Assembly (NCBI GenBank): GCA_033763555.1
Contig: JANRKK010000032.1
Span: 1-17,840, forward strand
Source of the DNA: JALYJG01 sp033763555
GTDB lineage: Bacteria > Pseudomonadota > Alphaproteobacteria > UBA9219
Reading direction: 5' to 3'
DNA length: 17,840 nucleotides
Part shown: positions 1-10,088 of the stretch, one piece after another
Layout of the letters: every line of letters starts with the position of its first letter
Numbering within the stretch: the first letter of the stretch is position 1
The notes under the pieces: generated by a model
The model's database searches: none
Seen by the model: only the letters and a program-made list of their open reading frames with translations
Told to the model about the DNA's origin: nothing
Position numbers and translations under genes: made by a program

Positions 1-809
1 CGCTGGGCGTGCCCAGCCGTATGAACGTTGGCCAGATTCTGGAAACGCATCTGGGCTGGGCTTCGGCCAATCTGGGCCGCCAAATCGGCCAGGTGCTGGA
101 CACCTATCAGGTGCATATGAATCAAGGCCGTAAGGCAAGCCTGAACGAATTGCGTGCTCAGTTGAAGACAGTTTATGGCGACGAAGCCTACAAGCGCGAT
201 GTCGCCGATCTGTCGGATGAAGAAACGCTGGAACTTGCGACCAATCTGCGCGTTGGTGTACCGATGGCGACTCCTGTGTTCGATGGTGCTCGCGAAGCCG
301 ATATCGAGCAGATGTTGACGCTCGCGGGTTTGCAGACCTCGGGCCAATCCACCTTGGTGGATGGTCGTACAGGCGAATCTTTCGATCGCAAGGTGACTGT
401 GGGCTACATTTACATGCTCAAGCTGCATCATTTGGTGGACGACAAGATCCACGCACGTTCCATCGGGCCTTACAGCCTCGTTACGCAGCAGCCTCTGGGC
501 GGTAAAGCCCAGTTCGGCGGGCAGCGCTTCGGGGAAATGGAAGTCTGGGCGCTTGAAGCCTATGGCTCGGCCTACACGCTGCAGGAAATCCTTACCGTTA
601 AATCGGACGACGTTTCAGGCCGTACCAAGGTCTATGAGGCCATCGTTCGTGGCGAGGACAATTTCGAGGCTGGCATCCCTGAATCCTTCAATGTTCTCGT
701 CAAGGAACTGCGTTCGCTTGGCCTGAACCTGGAGCTCGACCAGAAAAAGCTGGCGGCGCCGGAGCAGGACAATAATCCGAACCAGGCTTTGCCAGAATCG
801 GCTGAGTAA
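1..809 (+). CDS. rpoB: RNA polymerase beta subunit, C-terminal part (5' end outside window)
   Basis: This is the last 268 or so residues of the RNA polymerase beta subunit, entered in frame from position 3. It starts inside the conserved stretch PSRMNVGQILETHLGWA. It continues through GGKAQFGGQRFGEMEVWALE and the C-terminal clamp-anchoring part (AYTLQEILTVKSDDV). These segments pack against the beta' subunit at the base of the clamp and are nearly invariant in bacteria. The GTG at position 9 is an internal valine codon, not a start. The stop is TAA at 807-809, 39 bp before rpoC, in the usual rpoBC order. The tail after KELRSLGLNLEL is short and acidic (ending PESAE), which is variable in the family. 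The rifampicin-binding region lies upstream of the window. Identification is essentially certain. Confidence 0.98.
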   Translation, partial: LGVPSRMNVGQILETHLGWASANLGRQIGQVLDTYQVHMNQGRKASLNELRAQLKTVYGDEAYKRDVADLSDEETLELATNLRVGVPMATPVFDGAREADIEQMLTLAGLQTSGQSTLVDGRTGESFDRKVTVGYIYMLKLHHLVDDKIHARSIGPYSLVTQQPLGGKAQFGGQRFGEMEVWALEAYGSAYTLQEILTVKSDDVSGRTKVYEAIVRGEDNFEAGIPESFNVLVKELRSLGLNLELDQKKLAAPEQDNNPNQALPESAE

Positions 810-848
810 CGAACCGACTGAACACGCAAGAATGTGCGGGAGTAAAGA

Positions 849-5015
<4,167 letters not shown>

Positions 5016-5018
5016 GTC

Positions 5019-6011
5019 CTACGGCAGCGGAACATTCTCGAATCTGAATGGAACGCGAGTAAGGGATTTGGGCGTCGCCAAGTAGATTTTTAGCTGAGCC
5101 GTTGGCGGTATCGGTGCGTTATAGCTAGCGGTATAGTTGGTTGTGCCTTTTTCCTTGTCTTGCGACATGGAACGACCATTGCCGCTCTTGATCACTGCGC
5201 CAGTCTCATCAATGACTTCAAGATATGCAACTTGGCCACTTGGGTCTTTGATAATGAACAAAAGATCATTATCCCCCATGGATATGAATCCAGAGAAAAG
5301 CGACTCGAATATCTTACCAAAAGCCTGCTCCATGGATTGTTGCAGATTTTGGGTGTCCGATGCACCCGCCGCTTTTTTCTGATCGGCCTCTGCCTTAGAC
5401 TTGGCTTTGTCCTGTTTCATTTTATCGGCCAGGGCTTTGGTCAAAACAGTCATGTCCAGGCCGTATTTTTGCATATTTTTTGGCAAGAGCGGCTGACCAG
5501 CTGAGCCAAGGAAATTTTTTACTATATAGATCGAGGCGGGATCCTGTTTAGGATCAAGCACGTTTATATATCCTGCCAATGAAATCGTTGTGGCCTGGCG
5601 AAGAGGGTTGAGTAAGTCCACTGTATCGTCAAAATTTTTCTTGTTGTCTTCGCTTTTCTGCAGTTCCCAGAAAAGAGGTTTTTCTTTCGCATCGTCCTTG
5701 ATCAAAGATTTTCCTGTGTCGTCCACAGCGGCAGTGACAATGGGTTTGGATACGCCAAAGACATTCTCTAGAGACGTTCCGCTCAGTTTAATTTCGATAC
5801 GGAGATATTCAAAAAATTTTCCTGTGGTGCGGCTATCCGTAACATCCCCAATTGTTGGGCGGATAGAGGTATCCGCCACAAGTGGTGTAGCCTTGAGAGC
5901 GGGGGTAGTTTCTGGCGCTTTGGGGACTGCGCCATGTTGTGCCTGAAGAGTTGTGCTTGGGACCAATCCAAGTCCCAACACGGCCAGAAGAAGAATTTTC
6001 TTGTTTGGCAT
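5019..6011 (-). CDS. Unknown exported protein, 330 aa
   Basis: I do not recognise this family. The start chosen is the second of two in-frame ATGs (6009-6011), because GGAGG sits five bases upstream of it. The other ATG, at 6021-6023, would add four residues. The N-terminus is a typical Sec signal peptide: NKK, then a hydrophobic run from residue 6 to about 17, then a likely cut after Leu-Gln-Ala at residue 24. No lipobox and no later membrane span are seen, so a periplasmic or secreted location is expected. The mature part has two stretches of alternating hydrophobic strands (about 65-100 and 248-330). They are separated by a lysine- and alanine-rich, probably coiled-coil segment at about 192-216. 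It ends FRFENVPLP, which looks like the last strand of a beta-sandwich. The gene is AT-richer than rpoC (42% GC in one counted line against 57%). It converges on rpoC with a 3-bp gap. No function is assigned. Confidence 0.75.
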   Translation of the reverse strand: MPNKKILLLAVLGLGLVPSTTLQAQHGAVPKAPETTPALKATPLVADTSIRPTIGDVTDSRTTGKFFEYLRIEIKLSGTSLENVFGVSKPIVTAAVDDTGKSLIKDDAKEKPLFWELQKSEDNKKNFDDTVDLLNPLRQATTISLAGYINVLDPKQDPASIYIVKNFLGSAGQPLLPKNMQKYGLDMTVLTKALADKMKQDKAKSKAEADQKKAAGASDTQNLQQSMEQAFGKIFESLFSGFISMGDNDLLFIIKDPSGQVAYLEVIDETGAVIKSGNGRSMSQDKEKGTTNYTASYNAPIPPTAQLKIYLATPKSLTRVPFRFENVPLP

Positions 6012-6030
6012 GGTTTCCTCCATGGTTTCC
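6009..6030 (-). repeat. Tandem duplication of the start-codon region of the exported-protein gene
   Basis: On the minus strand the ten bases GGAAACCATG occur twice, at 6030-6021 and 6018-6009, with a 12-bp period. Each copy ends in an in-frame ATG for the exported protein. Only the downstream copy has a good Shine-Dalgarno (GGAGG, formed at the junction of the two copies). The duplication therefore appears to have created a second, better initiation site. Confidence 0.7.
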
Positions 6031-6073
6031 GGAAGGGAATGGGTCTCATAGGGGTCCGTAAGGGTAAATTTAG

Positions 6074-6093
6074 TCAGTAAATTTTCAGTAAAT
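6074..6093. repeat. Direct repeat in divergent promoter region
   Basis: TCAGTAAAT occurs at 6074-6082 and again at 6085-6093, an 11-bp period (one helical turn). It lies in the 143-bp AT-rich gap between the divergent exported-protein gene and the 127-aa gene. Same-face spacing is what a dimeric DNA-binding protein would use, but no regulator is identified and chance is possible in AT-rich DNA. A weak candidate promoter for the rightward gene lies just downstream: TTGCCA at 6105-6110 and TAGGCT at 6128-6133, 17 bp apart. Confidence 0.35.
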
Positions 6094-6154
6094 ATGATGT
6101 CTCATTGCCAAGTCATCTGTCTTCTCTTAGGCTTATTTCCAGAAGGAATCATTC

Positions 6155-6538
6155 ATGACCGACGATTATGTACGCGCCAAAATCCGTGATGCTCTGGCGG
6201 CAACCGATGGTAATCGGCATGACGCCCAGAAACTGCTCATCACTTGGGCTGTGCGTGACCCTTCCTTGCTCCTGGGCATGACCAAGCCGCATCTTAAAGC
6301 CATTGCCACGGCGTTGATTGAACATATATCCCGGGAAAGGAAGCAGGGCGAAGACACGGATTCCGGCCCCGACCATTTCTCCAAAAGTGCTATCGACGAC
6401 ATGGTGGCCTCGGCCTCGCGCCGCCGCCCGGCAGGTAAACGGCCTGAACGGAGCGTTCCGCCGCCCAAATCGACCGAACGGCAAGCCACGACCATGCGCC
6501 GCATTGCTGCCGCCTTCACCAAGAAAAAAGACAAATAA
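6155..6538 (+). CDS. Small conserved alphaproteobacterial hypothetical protein, 127 aa
   Basis: No function is known to me. The pattern of the first half (TDGNRHDAQKLLITWAVRD, then LLLGMTKPHLKAIA) resembles short hypothetical proteins I recall from alphaproteobacterial genomes. Residues 1-60 are mainly helical. The GNR...A..LL spacing is faintly like the start of a Fis-type helix-turn-helix, but the second helix does not follow that pattern, so DNA binding is only a possibility. Residues 60-127 are polar, basic and probably disordered (RRRPAGKRPERS, ending FTKKKDK). There is no signal peptide or membrane span, so it is probably cytoplasmic. The ATG has AAGGA at 6143-6147, seven bases upstream. 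The gene stands alone, divergent from the exported protein and convergent with the dnaB block. Confidence 0.8.
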   Translation: MTDDYVRAKIRDALAATDGNRHDAQKLLITWAVRDPSLLLGMTKPHLKAIATALIEHISRERKQGEDTDSGPDHFSKSAIDDMVASASRRRPAGKRPERSVPPPKSTERQATTMRRIAAAFTKKKDK

Positions 6539-6581
6539 TGAATTACGGGCGTTATTTGAATTACGACGGAAAAAAGCGCGA

Positions 6582-6737
6582 TTAACCGTTTTTGGGTTTG
6601 TTGGTGGCCTTGTTTGACAATTTGCCGAGTTCCCGGACAATCGCTTTTGGTTCTTTTAATTCGATATCTCTTTGTTGAGGCTTAAGGCATATTGGTTTAG
6701 ACGCAGCCCAATGCCTTCGTACAGATATAACGGACAT
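6582..6737 (-). CDS. Candidate small basic protein, 51 aa, downstream of dnaB
   Basis: Reading the minus strand after the dnaB stop, an ATG at 6737-6735 opens 51 codons ending in TAA at 6584-6582. It is preceded by a near-perfect Shine-Dalgarno, GGGAGGAGG (6753-6745), seven bases from the ATG. That is stronger than the site in front of dnaB itself. The product begins MSVISVRRHW and contains the polar, helix-prone stretch RDIELKEPKAIVRELGKL. It ends in a lysine- and asparagine-rich tail (NKPKNG). It has a single cysteine and no signal peptide or membrane span. It lies 50 bp after dnaB on the same strand, so it could share that transcript. I recognise no family. The ribosome-binding site is the main evidence that it is a gene. 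Without conservation data it could still be chance. Confidence 0.5.
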   Translation of the reverse strand: MSVISVRRHWAASKPICLKPQQRDIELKEPKAIVRELGKLSNKATNKPKNG

Positions 6738-6787
6738 AATTGTGCCTCCTCCCAAAAATACGTTAAAGCTAATCCATCTCTATGGAT

Positions 6788-8290
6788 CTACCGTTCTTCA
6801 TTAAACCTTTTTTCCAGGTTCGAGAAGCGCGTAAAGGCGCCGTCGAAATGCAGCCCGACGGTGCCAATGGGGCCGTGGCGCTGTTTGGCGATCATCACTT
6901 CGGCTATATTGCGGACTTCTTCGCCGCGTTCCATCCAGCGCTGATGGCGCGAATTGAATTTTTCATCGCTTTCATCCTGCCGCCGCGAAGGCTCGCTGCG
7001 CATATGGTAATATTCTTCGCGGTACACAAACATGACGACGTCGGCGTCCTGTTCGATGGAGCCAGATTCGCGCAAATCGGCCAGCTGCGGGCGCTTATCT
7101 TCGCGGGCCTCGACAGCACGGGAAAGCTGCGACAGTGCCAGAACGGGAATATCCAATTCTTTCGCCAAAGCCTTTAATCCGCGCGTGATTTCCGAGACTT
7201 CCTGAACGCGGTTATCGGTGCGTTGGGACAGGCCCTGCAGCAACTGCAAGTAGTCGATCACGATCATGCCCAAATTCGGCACCAGCCGTTTCAGGCGGCG
7301 CGCACGCGTGCGTAATCCGGCAACGGTGAGGGCAGGGGTATCGTCGATATAAAGCGGCGCGCGGGACAGGGTTTTAGTGGCCTCAAGGAAGCGCGTGAAA
7401 TCTTCTGACTTCACTTCACCGCGGCGGATTTTGTCCGACGGTACGCTGGAATGTTCACCCAGCAGACGGGTGGCGAGCTGTTCGCTCGACATTTCGAGCG
7501 AGAAGAAAGCAACGGCCGAGCCTTCCTTGCCTTCGGTATCATGCCAGGCACGTGCGGCGTTGAAAGCAATATTTGTCGCCAGTGCGGTTTTACCCATCGA
7601 TGGGCGTCCGGCAAGAATAACAAGATCTGATCTCTGCAAGCCGCCCAATTTGCGGTCGAGGTCGCGTAAACCTGTGGTCACACCCGTCACATGGCTGTCG
7701 CGGCGGTGAGCTTCCTCGGCCATCTTGAGCGAGGTGACGAGAGCCTTTTCAAGGCGAACAAAGCCGCGATCCAGTTCGCCCGTGCGGGCCAGTTCAAACA
7801 GGCGTTGTTCGGTCACTTCAATCTGATTGCTGGCAGGCCGCTCAAGATCGTGGCGGTAGGCCTCGTTGACGACGTCTTCGCCCAGCGTGATCAACTGGCG
7901 GCGGAGATAGAGATCATGAATGAGGCGTCCATAATCCTCGGCATTGATGATGGTGATAACGCTGGCGGCCAGATCAGCCAGATATTGCGCACCGCCGAGC
8001 GAGGCGAGCGCCGGGTCGCTTTCAAACAGGCCGCGCAGGGTTTTCGGGTCGGCAATCTGCCCCCGGTTGATCAGCGTTGTGATCGCGCCATAAATGCGTC
8101 CATGAACGGGATCGTAGAAATGGTCGGGCTCCAGGACTTCGTTGACGCGTTCATGCGCGACATTGTTGACGAGAATGGCGCCAAGCAAAGCCTGTTCAGC
8201 TTCCAGATTGTGCGGCGGGGTGCGTGTTTGCACGGCAAGCTCGCTGCTCACGGCGCGAACGACAGGGAAATGGGTAACGGTTTCAGCCAT
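6788..8290 (-). CDS. dnaB: Replicative DNA helicase DnaB
   Basis: Hexameric 5'-3' helicase that unwinds DNA ahead of the replisome and recruits primase, 500 aa as usual for the family. The N-terminal primase-interaction domain starts near residue 25 (PPHNLEAEQALLGAIL). The RecA-like ATPase domain has Walker A GRPSMGKT at 228-235, Walker B around IVIDYLQLL (343-351) and the SQLSR motif at 387-391. The DLRESGSIEQDADVV segment follows. There is no intein and no insertion. An in-frame TGA lies directly upstream of the ATG at 8290, so the start cannot be earlier. The Shine-Dalgarno is poor (GAG close to the ATG), and the leader is a run of 8-bp repeats. The gene follows nusB after a 243-bp spacer and is followed by a possible 51-aa ORF. 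Confidence 0.98.
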   Translation of the reverse strand: MAETVTHFPVVRAVSSELAVQTRTPPHNLEAEQALLGAILVNNVAHERVNEVLEPDHFYDPVHGRIYGAITTLINRGQIADPKTLRGLFESDPALASLGGAQYLADLAASVITIINAEDYGRLIHDLYLRRQLITLGEDVVNEAYRHDLERPASNQIEVTEQRLFELARTGELDRGFVRLEKALVTSLKMAEEAHRRDSHVTGVTTGLRDLDRKLGGLQRSDLVILAGRPSMGKTALATNIAFNAARAWHDTEGKEGSAVAFFSLEMSSEQLATRLLGEHSSVPSDKIRRGEVKSEDFTRFLEATKTLSRAPLYIDDTPALTVAGLRTRARRLKRLVPNLGMIVIDYLQLLQGLSQRTDNRVQEVSEITRGLKALAKELDIPVLALSQLSRAVEAREDKRPQLADLRESGSIEQDADVVMFVYREEYYHMRSEPSRRQDESDEKFNSRHQRWMERGEEVRNIAEVMIAKQRHGPIGTVGLHFDGAFTRFSNLEKRFNEER

Positions 8291-8330
8291 ATCTCATGCT
8301 TTCATGAAAAAATGATTTCATGATTTCATG
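8291..8330 (-). repeat. Degenerate 8-bp tandem repeat forming the dnaB leader
   Basis: Immediately before the dnaB ATG the minus strand reads as five 8-base units: CATGAAAT, CATGAAAT, CATTTTTT, CATGAAAG and CATGAGAT. Two are identical and four share CATGA. The array occupies the place where the Shine-Dalgarno should be. Because the period is not a multiple of three, it supplies ATGs in several frames, opening very short upstream ORFs. One of these (ATG AGA TAT GGC TGA) overlaps the dnaB start. It could tune translation or be prone to slippage; no function is shown. Confidence 0.6.
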
Positions 8331-8346
8331 CTAGCATACCGACTCG

Positions 8347-8357
8347 GGTGAATCACC
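8347..8357. promoter_or_regulatory. 11-bp palindrome upstream of dnaB
   Basis: GGTGAATCACC is a perfect odd-length inverted repeat, 57 bp before the dnaB start and 32 bp from the DnaA box. Small perfect palindromes at this position can be operators, but no known regulator consensus is recognised and the arms are only 5 bp. Confidence 0.25.
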
Positions 8358-8389
8358 ATAAAGCAATGGATGAAGACTCTATCACAAGC

Positions 8390-8398
8390 TGTGGATAA
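8390..8398 (-). promoter_or_regulatory. Consensus DnaA box upstream of dnaB
   Basis: The minus strand reads TTATCCACA, an exact match to the high-affinity DnaA box consensus, 99 bp upstream of the dnaB start codon. I noticed only this single copy in the spacer, so it is not evidence of a replication origin. DnaA also acts as a transcription factor in alphaproteobacteria, so a role in timing dnaB transcription is a reasonable inference. Confidence 0.5.
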
Positions 8399-8421
8399 CG
8401 GGGGTAATTACTACAACAGGC

Positions 8422-8522
8422 GTCATTCCGGGGCGCGCATCGCGCGAACCCGGAATCCATGGAATGGTTTTGAAGTTAGCGCCATGGATTCCGGATCGTC
8501 CCTACGGGACGTCCGGAATGAC
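8422..8522. repeat. REP-like palindromic repeat unit, two hairpins in inverted arrangement
   Basis: The 101-bp element is bounded by GTCATTCCGG (8422-8431) and its exact inverse CCGGAATGAC (8513-8522). Each half forms its own hairpin. The left one is ATTCCGGG (8425-8432) with CCCGGAAT (8449-8456), enclosing CGCGC-ATC-GCGCG. The right one is ATTCCGGA (8488-8495) with TCCGGAAT (8512-8519), enclosing CGTCCC-TAC-GGGACG. A further inverted pair, CCGGAATCCATGG (8450-8462) and CCATGGATTCCGG (8482-8494), lets the whole element fold as a three-branched cruciform. The CATTCCGG-type palindrome is a common dispersed intergenic repeat in alphaproteobacteria such as Bradyrhizobium. It sits 11 bp after the nusB stop and could limit read-through into dnaB or protect the nusB mRNA end. 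There is no T-run for a classical terminator. Confidence 0.75.
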
Positions 8523-8533
8523 AACTTTTACAT

Positions 8534-8986
8534 CTACGAACGCAGGTTTTTGGCCAGTTTATCCAATACGGCATTCACAAGGCCCGGCTCCTTCGCATTG
8601 AAAAACGCATGGGCGACATCGACATAATCGTTAATGATGACGCCTGCCGGAACCGAGCCATGATGATGCAGCTCATAAGCTCCGGCCCGGAGAGTAGCGC
8701 GTAGGAGAATTTCGATGCGGTTGGCCGAGACTTTGGCATCCAATGCTCCGGCCAGCATTTCATCCAGCGCTTCATTGTTACGCGTTACGCCTGAAACAAT
8801 CTCATCAAACAATTCAGCGTCTACGGCAGGGTTGTCGCCTGCATCCTGTAAAAAGGTCGCCGGATGCGCGAGGAAGTCTTTGATCACTTCATTGGGCAAG
8901 CGGTGTGTTAGGGCGATTTGATACAGCCCTTGCACAGCGGCGAGGCGCGCCAGCCTTTTGGCGCTATGTTCAGGGGGGTGGCTCAT
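8534..8986 (-). CDS. nusB: Transcription antitermination protein NusB
   Basis: All-helical RNA-binding protein that joins NusE (S10) on boxA RNA in the rRNA antitermination complex. It is 150 aa, normal for the family. Recognisable parts are the N-terminal RLARLAAVQGLYQ helix, the central TRNNEALDEMLAGAL and IEILLRATLRAGAYEL helices, and the C-terminal signature VIINDYVDVAHAF followed by FVNAVLDKLAK-like residues (GLVNAVLDKLAK). Start ATG is at 8986, two bases after the ribH stop and without a clear Shine-Dalgarno. Translation is probably coupled to ribH. The ribH-nusB pair is a classic proteobacterial arrangement. It is the last gene of the nrdR-rib block; thiL, often next in relatives, is not there, and a palindromic repeat and dnaB follow instead. 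Confidence 0.96.
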   Translation of the reverse strand: MSHPPEHSAKRLARLAAVQGLYQIALTHRLPNEVIKDFLAHPATFLQDAGDNPAVDAELFDEIVSGVTRNNEALDEMLAGALDAKVSANRIEILLRATLRAGAYELHHHGSVPAGVIINDYVDVAHAFFNAKEPGLVNAVLDKLAKNLRS

Positions 8987-8988
8987 GC

Positions 8989-9504
8989 CTAGCGGGCAAC
9001 CCAGCGCCGCTTGGGAGACAGGCGGAATTGATGTTTAAGCTCGATCATGCGGAGGCAGGCTTCGGCCGCTGCCCCGCCGCGATCATGTCTGGCTGGGTCG
9101 GCACGTTCGAGGGCCTGCTCGCGGTTGTTGCAGGTAATCACGCCATTACCGACCGCCAAGGAATAGCGCAGCATATTATCCTGCAGGCCACGGAAGCATT
9201 CGGCGGCGACCAGTTCATTATGGTTTGTGCCGCCCTTAATGATACAACCCAGCGCCACATACCCATCACAACGGCGGCGGACGGCGTCAAAATCCAGCGA
9301 TTTGATAGCGTAGAGAATGGCAGCCGGAATCTCGAGCGCACCCGGCACGGTGACTGTGTCGTGATCAACGCCTGCGCGGTCCAGTACCGTCCGTGCACCC
9401 TTTAGCTGTAGGTCGGCAATATCATCATAATGCCGCGCCTCAACAATCAATATGTTGGGCTTGGTTTCAAACTGGAACGTCATGGGCGGGCGTTTGGTTT
9501 CCAT
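8989..9504 (-). CDS. ribH: 6,7-dimethyl-8-ribityllumazine synthase
   Basis: Penultimate riboflavin enzyme. It condenses 3,4-dihydroxy-2-butanone 4-phosphate with 5-amino-6-ribitylamino-uracil. The family signatures are visible: ILIVEARHYDDIADLQLKGA near the N-terminus, the substrate-binding VPGALEIP at 53-60, and GCIIKGGTNHNELVA at 86-100, where His95 matches the catalytic histidine. RGLQDNMLRYSLAVGNGVIT follows. The length of 171 aa is slightly above the family's usual 150-160. An alternative ATG at 9483 (residue 8) would give 164 aa, and neither start has a convincing Shine-Dalgarno. The start lies 7 bp after the unknown 191-aa gene and the stop 2 bp before nusB, so all three are very probably in one operon. 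The product supplies the substrate of RibE, encoded upstream in the same cluster. Confidence 0.96.
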   Translation of the reverse strand: METKRPPMTFQFETKPNILIVEARHYDDIADLQLKGARTVLDRAGVDHDTVTVPGALEIPAAILYAIKSLDFDAVRRRCDGYVALGCIIKGGTNHNELVAAECFRGLQDNMLRYSLAVGNGVITCNNREQALERADPARHDRGGAAAEACLRMIELKHQFRLSPKRRWVAR

Positions 9505-9511
9505 GGTTGTG

Positions 9512-10087
9512 CTACATTTCTAACGTGGGGGTTGCGGACTCTGTACCATGCTGTGGTGGAATTGGTAAGCACACAAGTTCCGGGCTTATCGTGCGTATTC
9601 TCTCCAGAAGATTGAGCGCTCGTTGATTAGGAACGCCCTTTGAGCCAGGGTGAATTTCTTCATAATCCTTCTTTGCCAGTTCAGCAATGCGATCAATGAC
9701 TGTAGTTCTTTTTTCCTGAACTCCTGTGTCTCCGCTGTCCTTTGCCAAGGAAAAAAGTTTAAAAATCAAATCGCTCATAGCCATAGATACAGGAGCTGTG
9801 TCTTCGATAGCGAAAGGGTAAAAGCGAATCTGTGTAGCCAGAAAGAATTGCCAAAGCAGATCGTCTTTTGTTCTTTGGGATTTACGTCCTGCCTCATCCA
9901 GAAATCCCGATAAACACTGGATGGCCGCCAGTTTTTCTTCGGGAAGTCTTTCCGTCGATATAGATTCAAAGGCCAATTTGCCCTTTGCGTGCTGCAGTTC
10001 GTAGACGTCGAAAATCCGGGCTGCATGTTCAGATGGTCCGCTGAGGAAAATTTCTGGATCGAAAAATGTTTTATCATCTATCGACAT
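9512..10087 (-). CDS. Unknown cytoplasmic protein inside the rib operon, 191 aa
   Basis: No family is recognised. The start chosen is ATG 10087-10085, one base after the ribBX stop, with AAGG (10097-10094) six bases upstream. A longer frame reaching 10135 would overlap ribBX by 47 bp and is less likely. The protein is mostly helical and charged, with no signal peptide. Features that stand out are a central run LLWQFFLATQIRFYPFAIED (78-97), SDLIFKLFSLAKDSGD (105-120) and a final helix ALNLLERIRTISPELVCLPI. The tail after that is polar and probably disordered. GC content is lower than in ribBX and ribH (48% in one counted line against 73% in one ribBX line). The tight spacing to both neighbours shows that it is expressed with riboflavin genes. 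That alone does not show that it acts in the pathway. Confidence 0.75.
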   Translation of the reverse strand: MSIDDKTFFDPEIFLSGPSEHAARIFDVYELQHAKGKLAFESISTERLPEEKLAAIQCLSGFLDEAGRKSQRTKDDLLWQFFLATQIRFYPFAIEDTAPVSMAMSDLIFKLFSLAKDSGDTGVQEKRTTVIDRIAELAKKDYEEIHPGSKGVPNQRALNLLERIRTISPELVCLPIPPQHGTESATPTLEM

Positions 10088-10088
10088 T

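Noticed and set aside
6149..6640. 163-codon minus-strand ORF opposite the 127-aa gene
   Set aside because: It overlaps a plus-strand gene with a good Shine-Dalgarno and a conserved-looking sequence, and it has no ribosome-binding site of its own worth noting.
8291..8533. Replication origin between nusB and dnaB
   Set aside because: Only one DnaA box was found, and there is no cluster of boxes or typical origin neighbour.
8370..8627. 85-codon plus-strand ORF through the nusB-dnaB spacer
   Set aside because: It is the translation of the palindromic repeat (RRHSGARIARTRNPW type), a well-known source of false gene calls, and it runs into nusB antisense.
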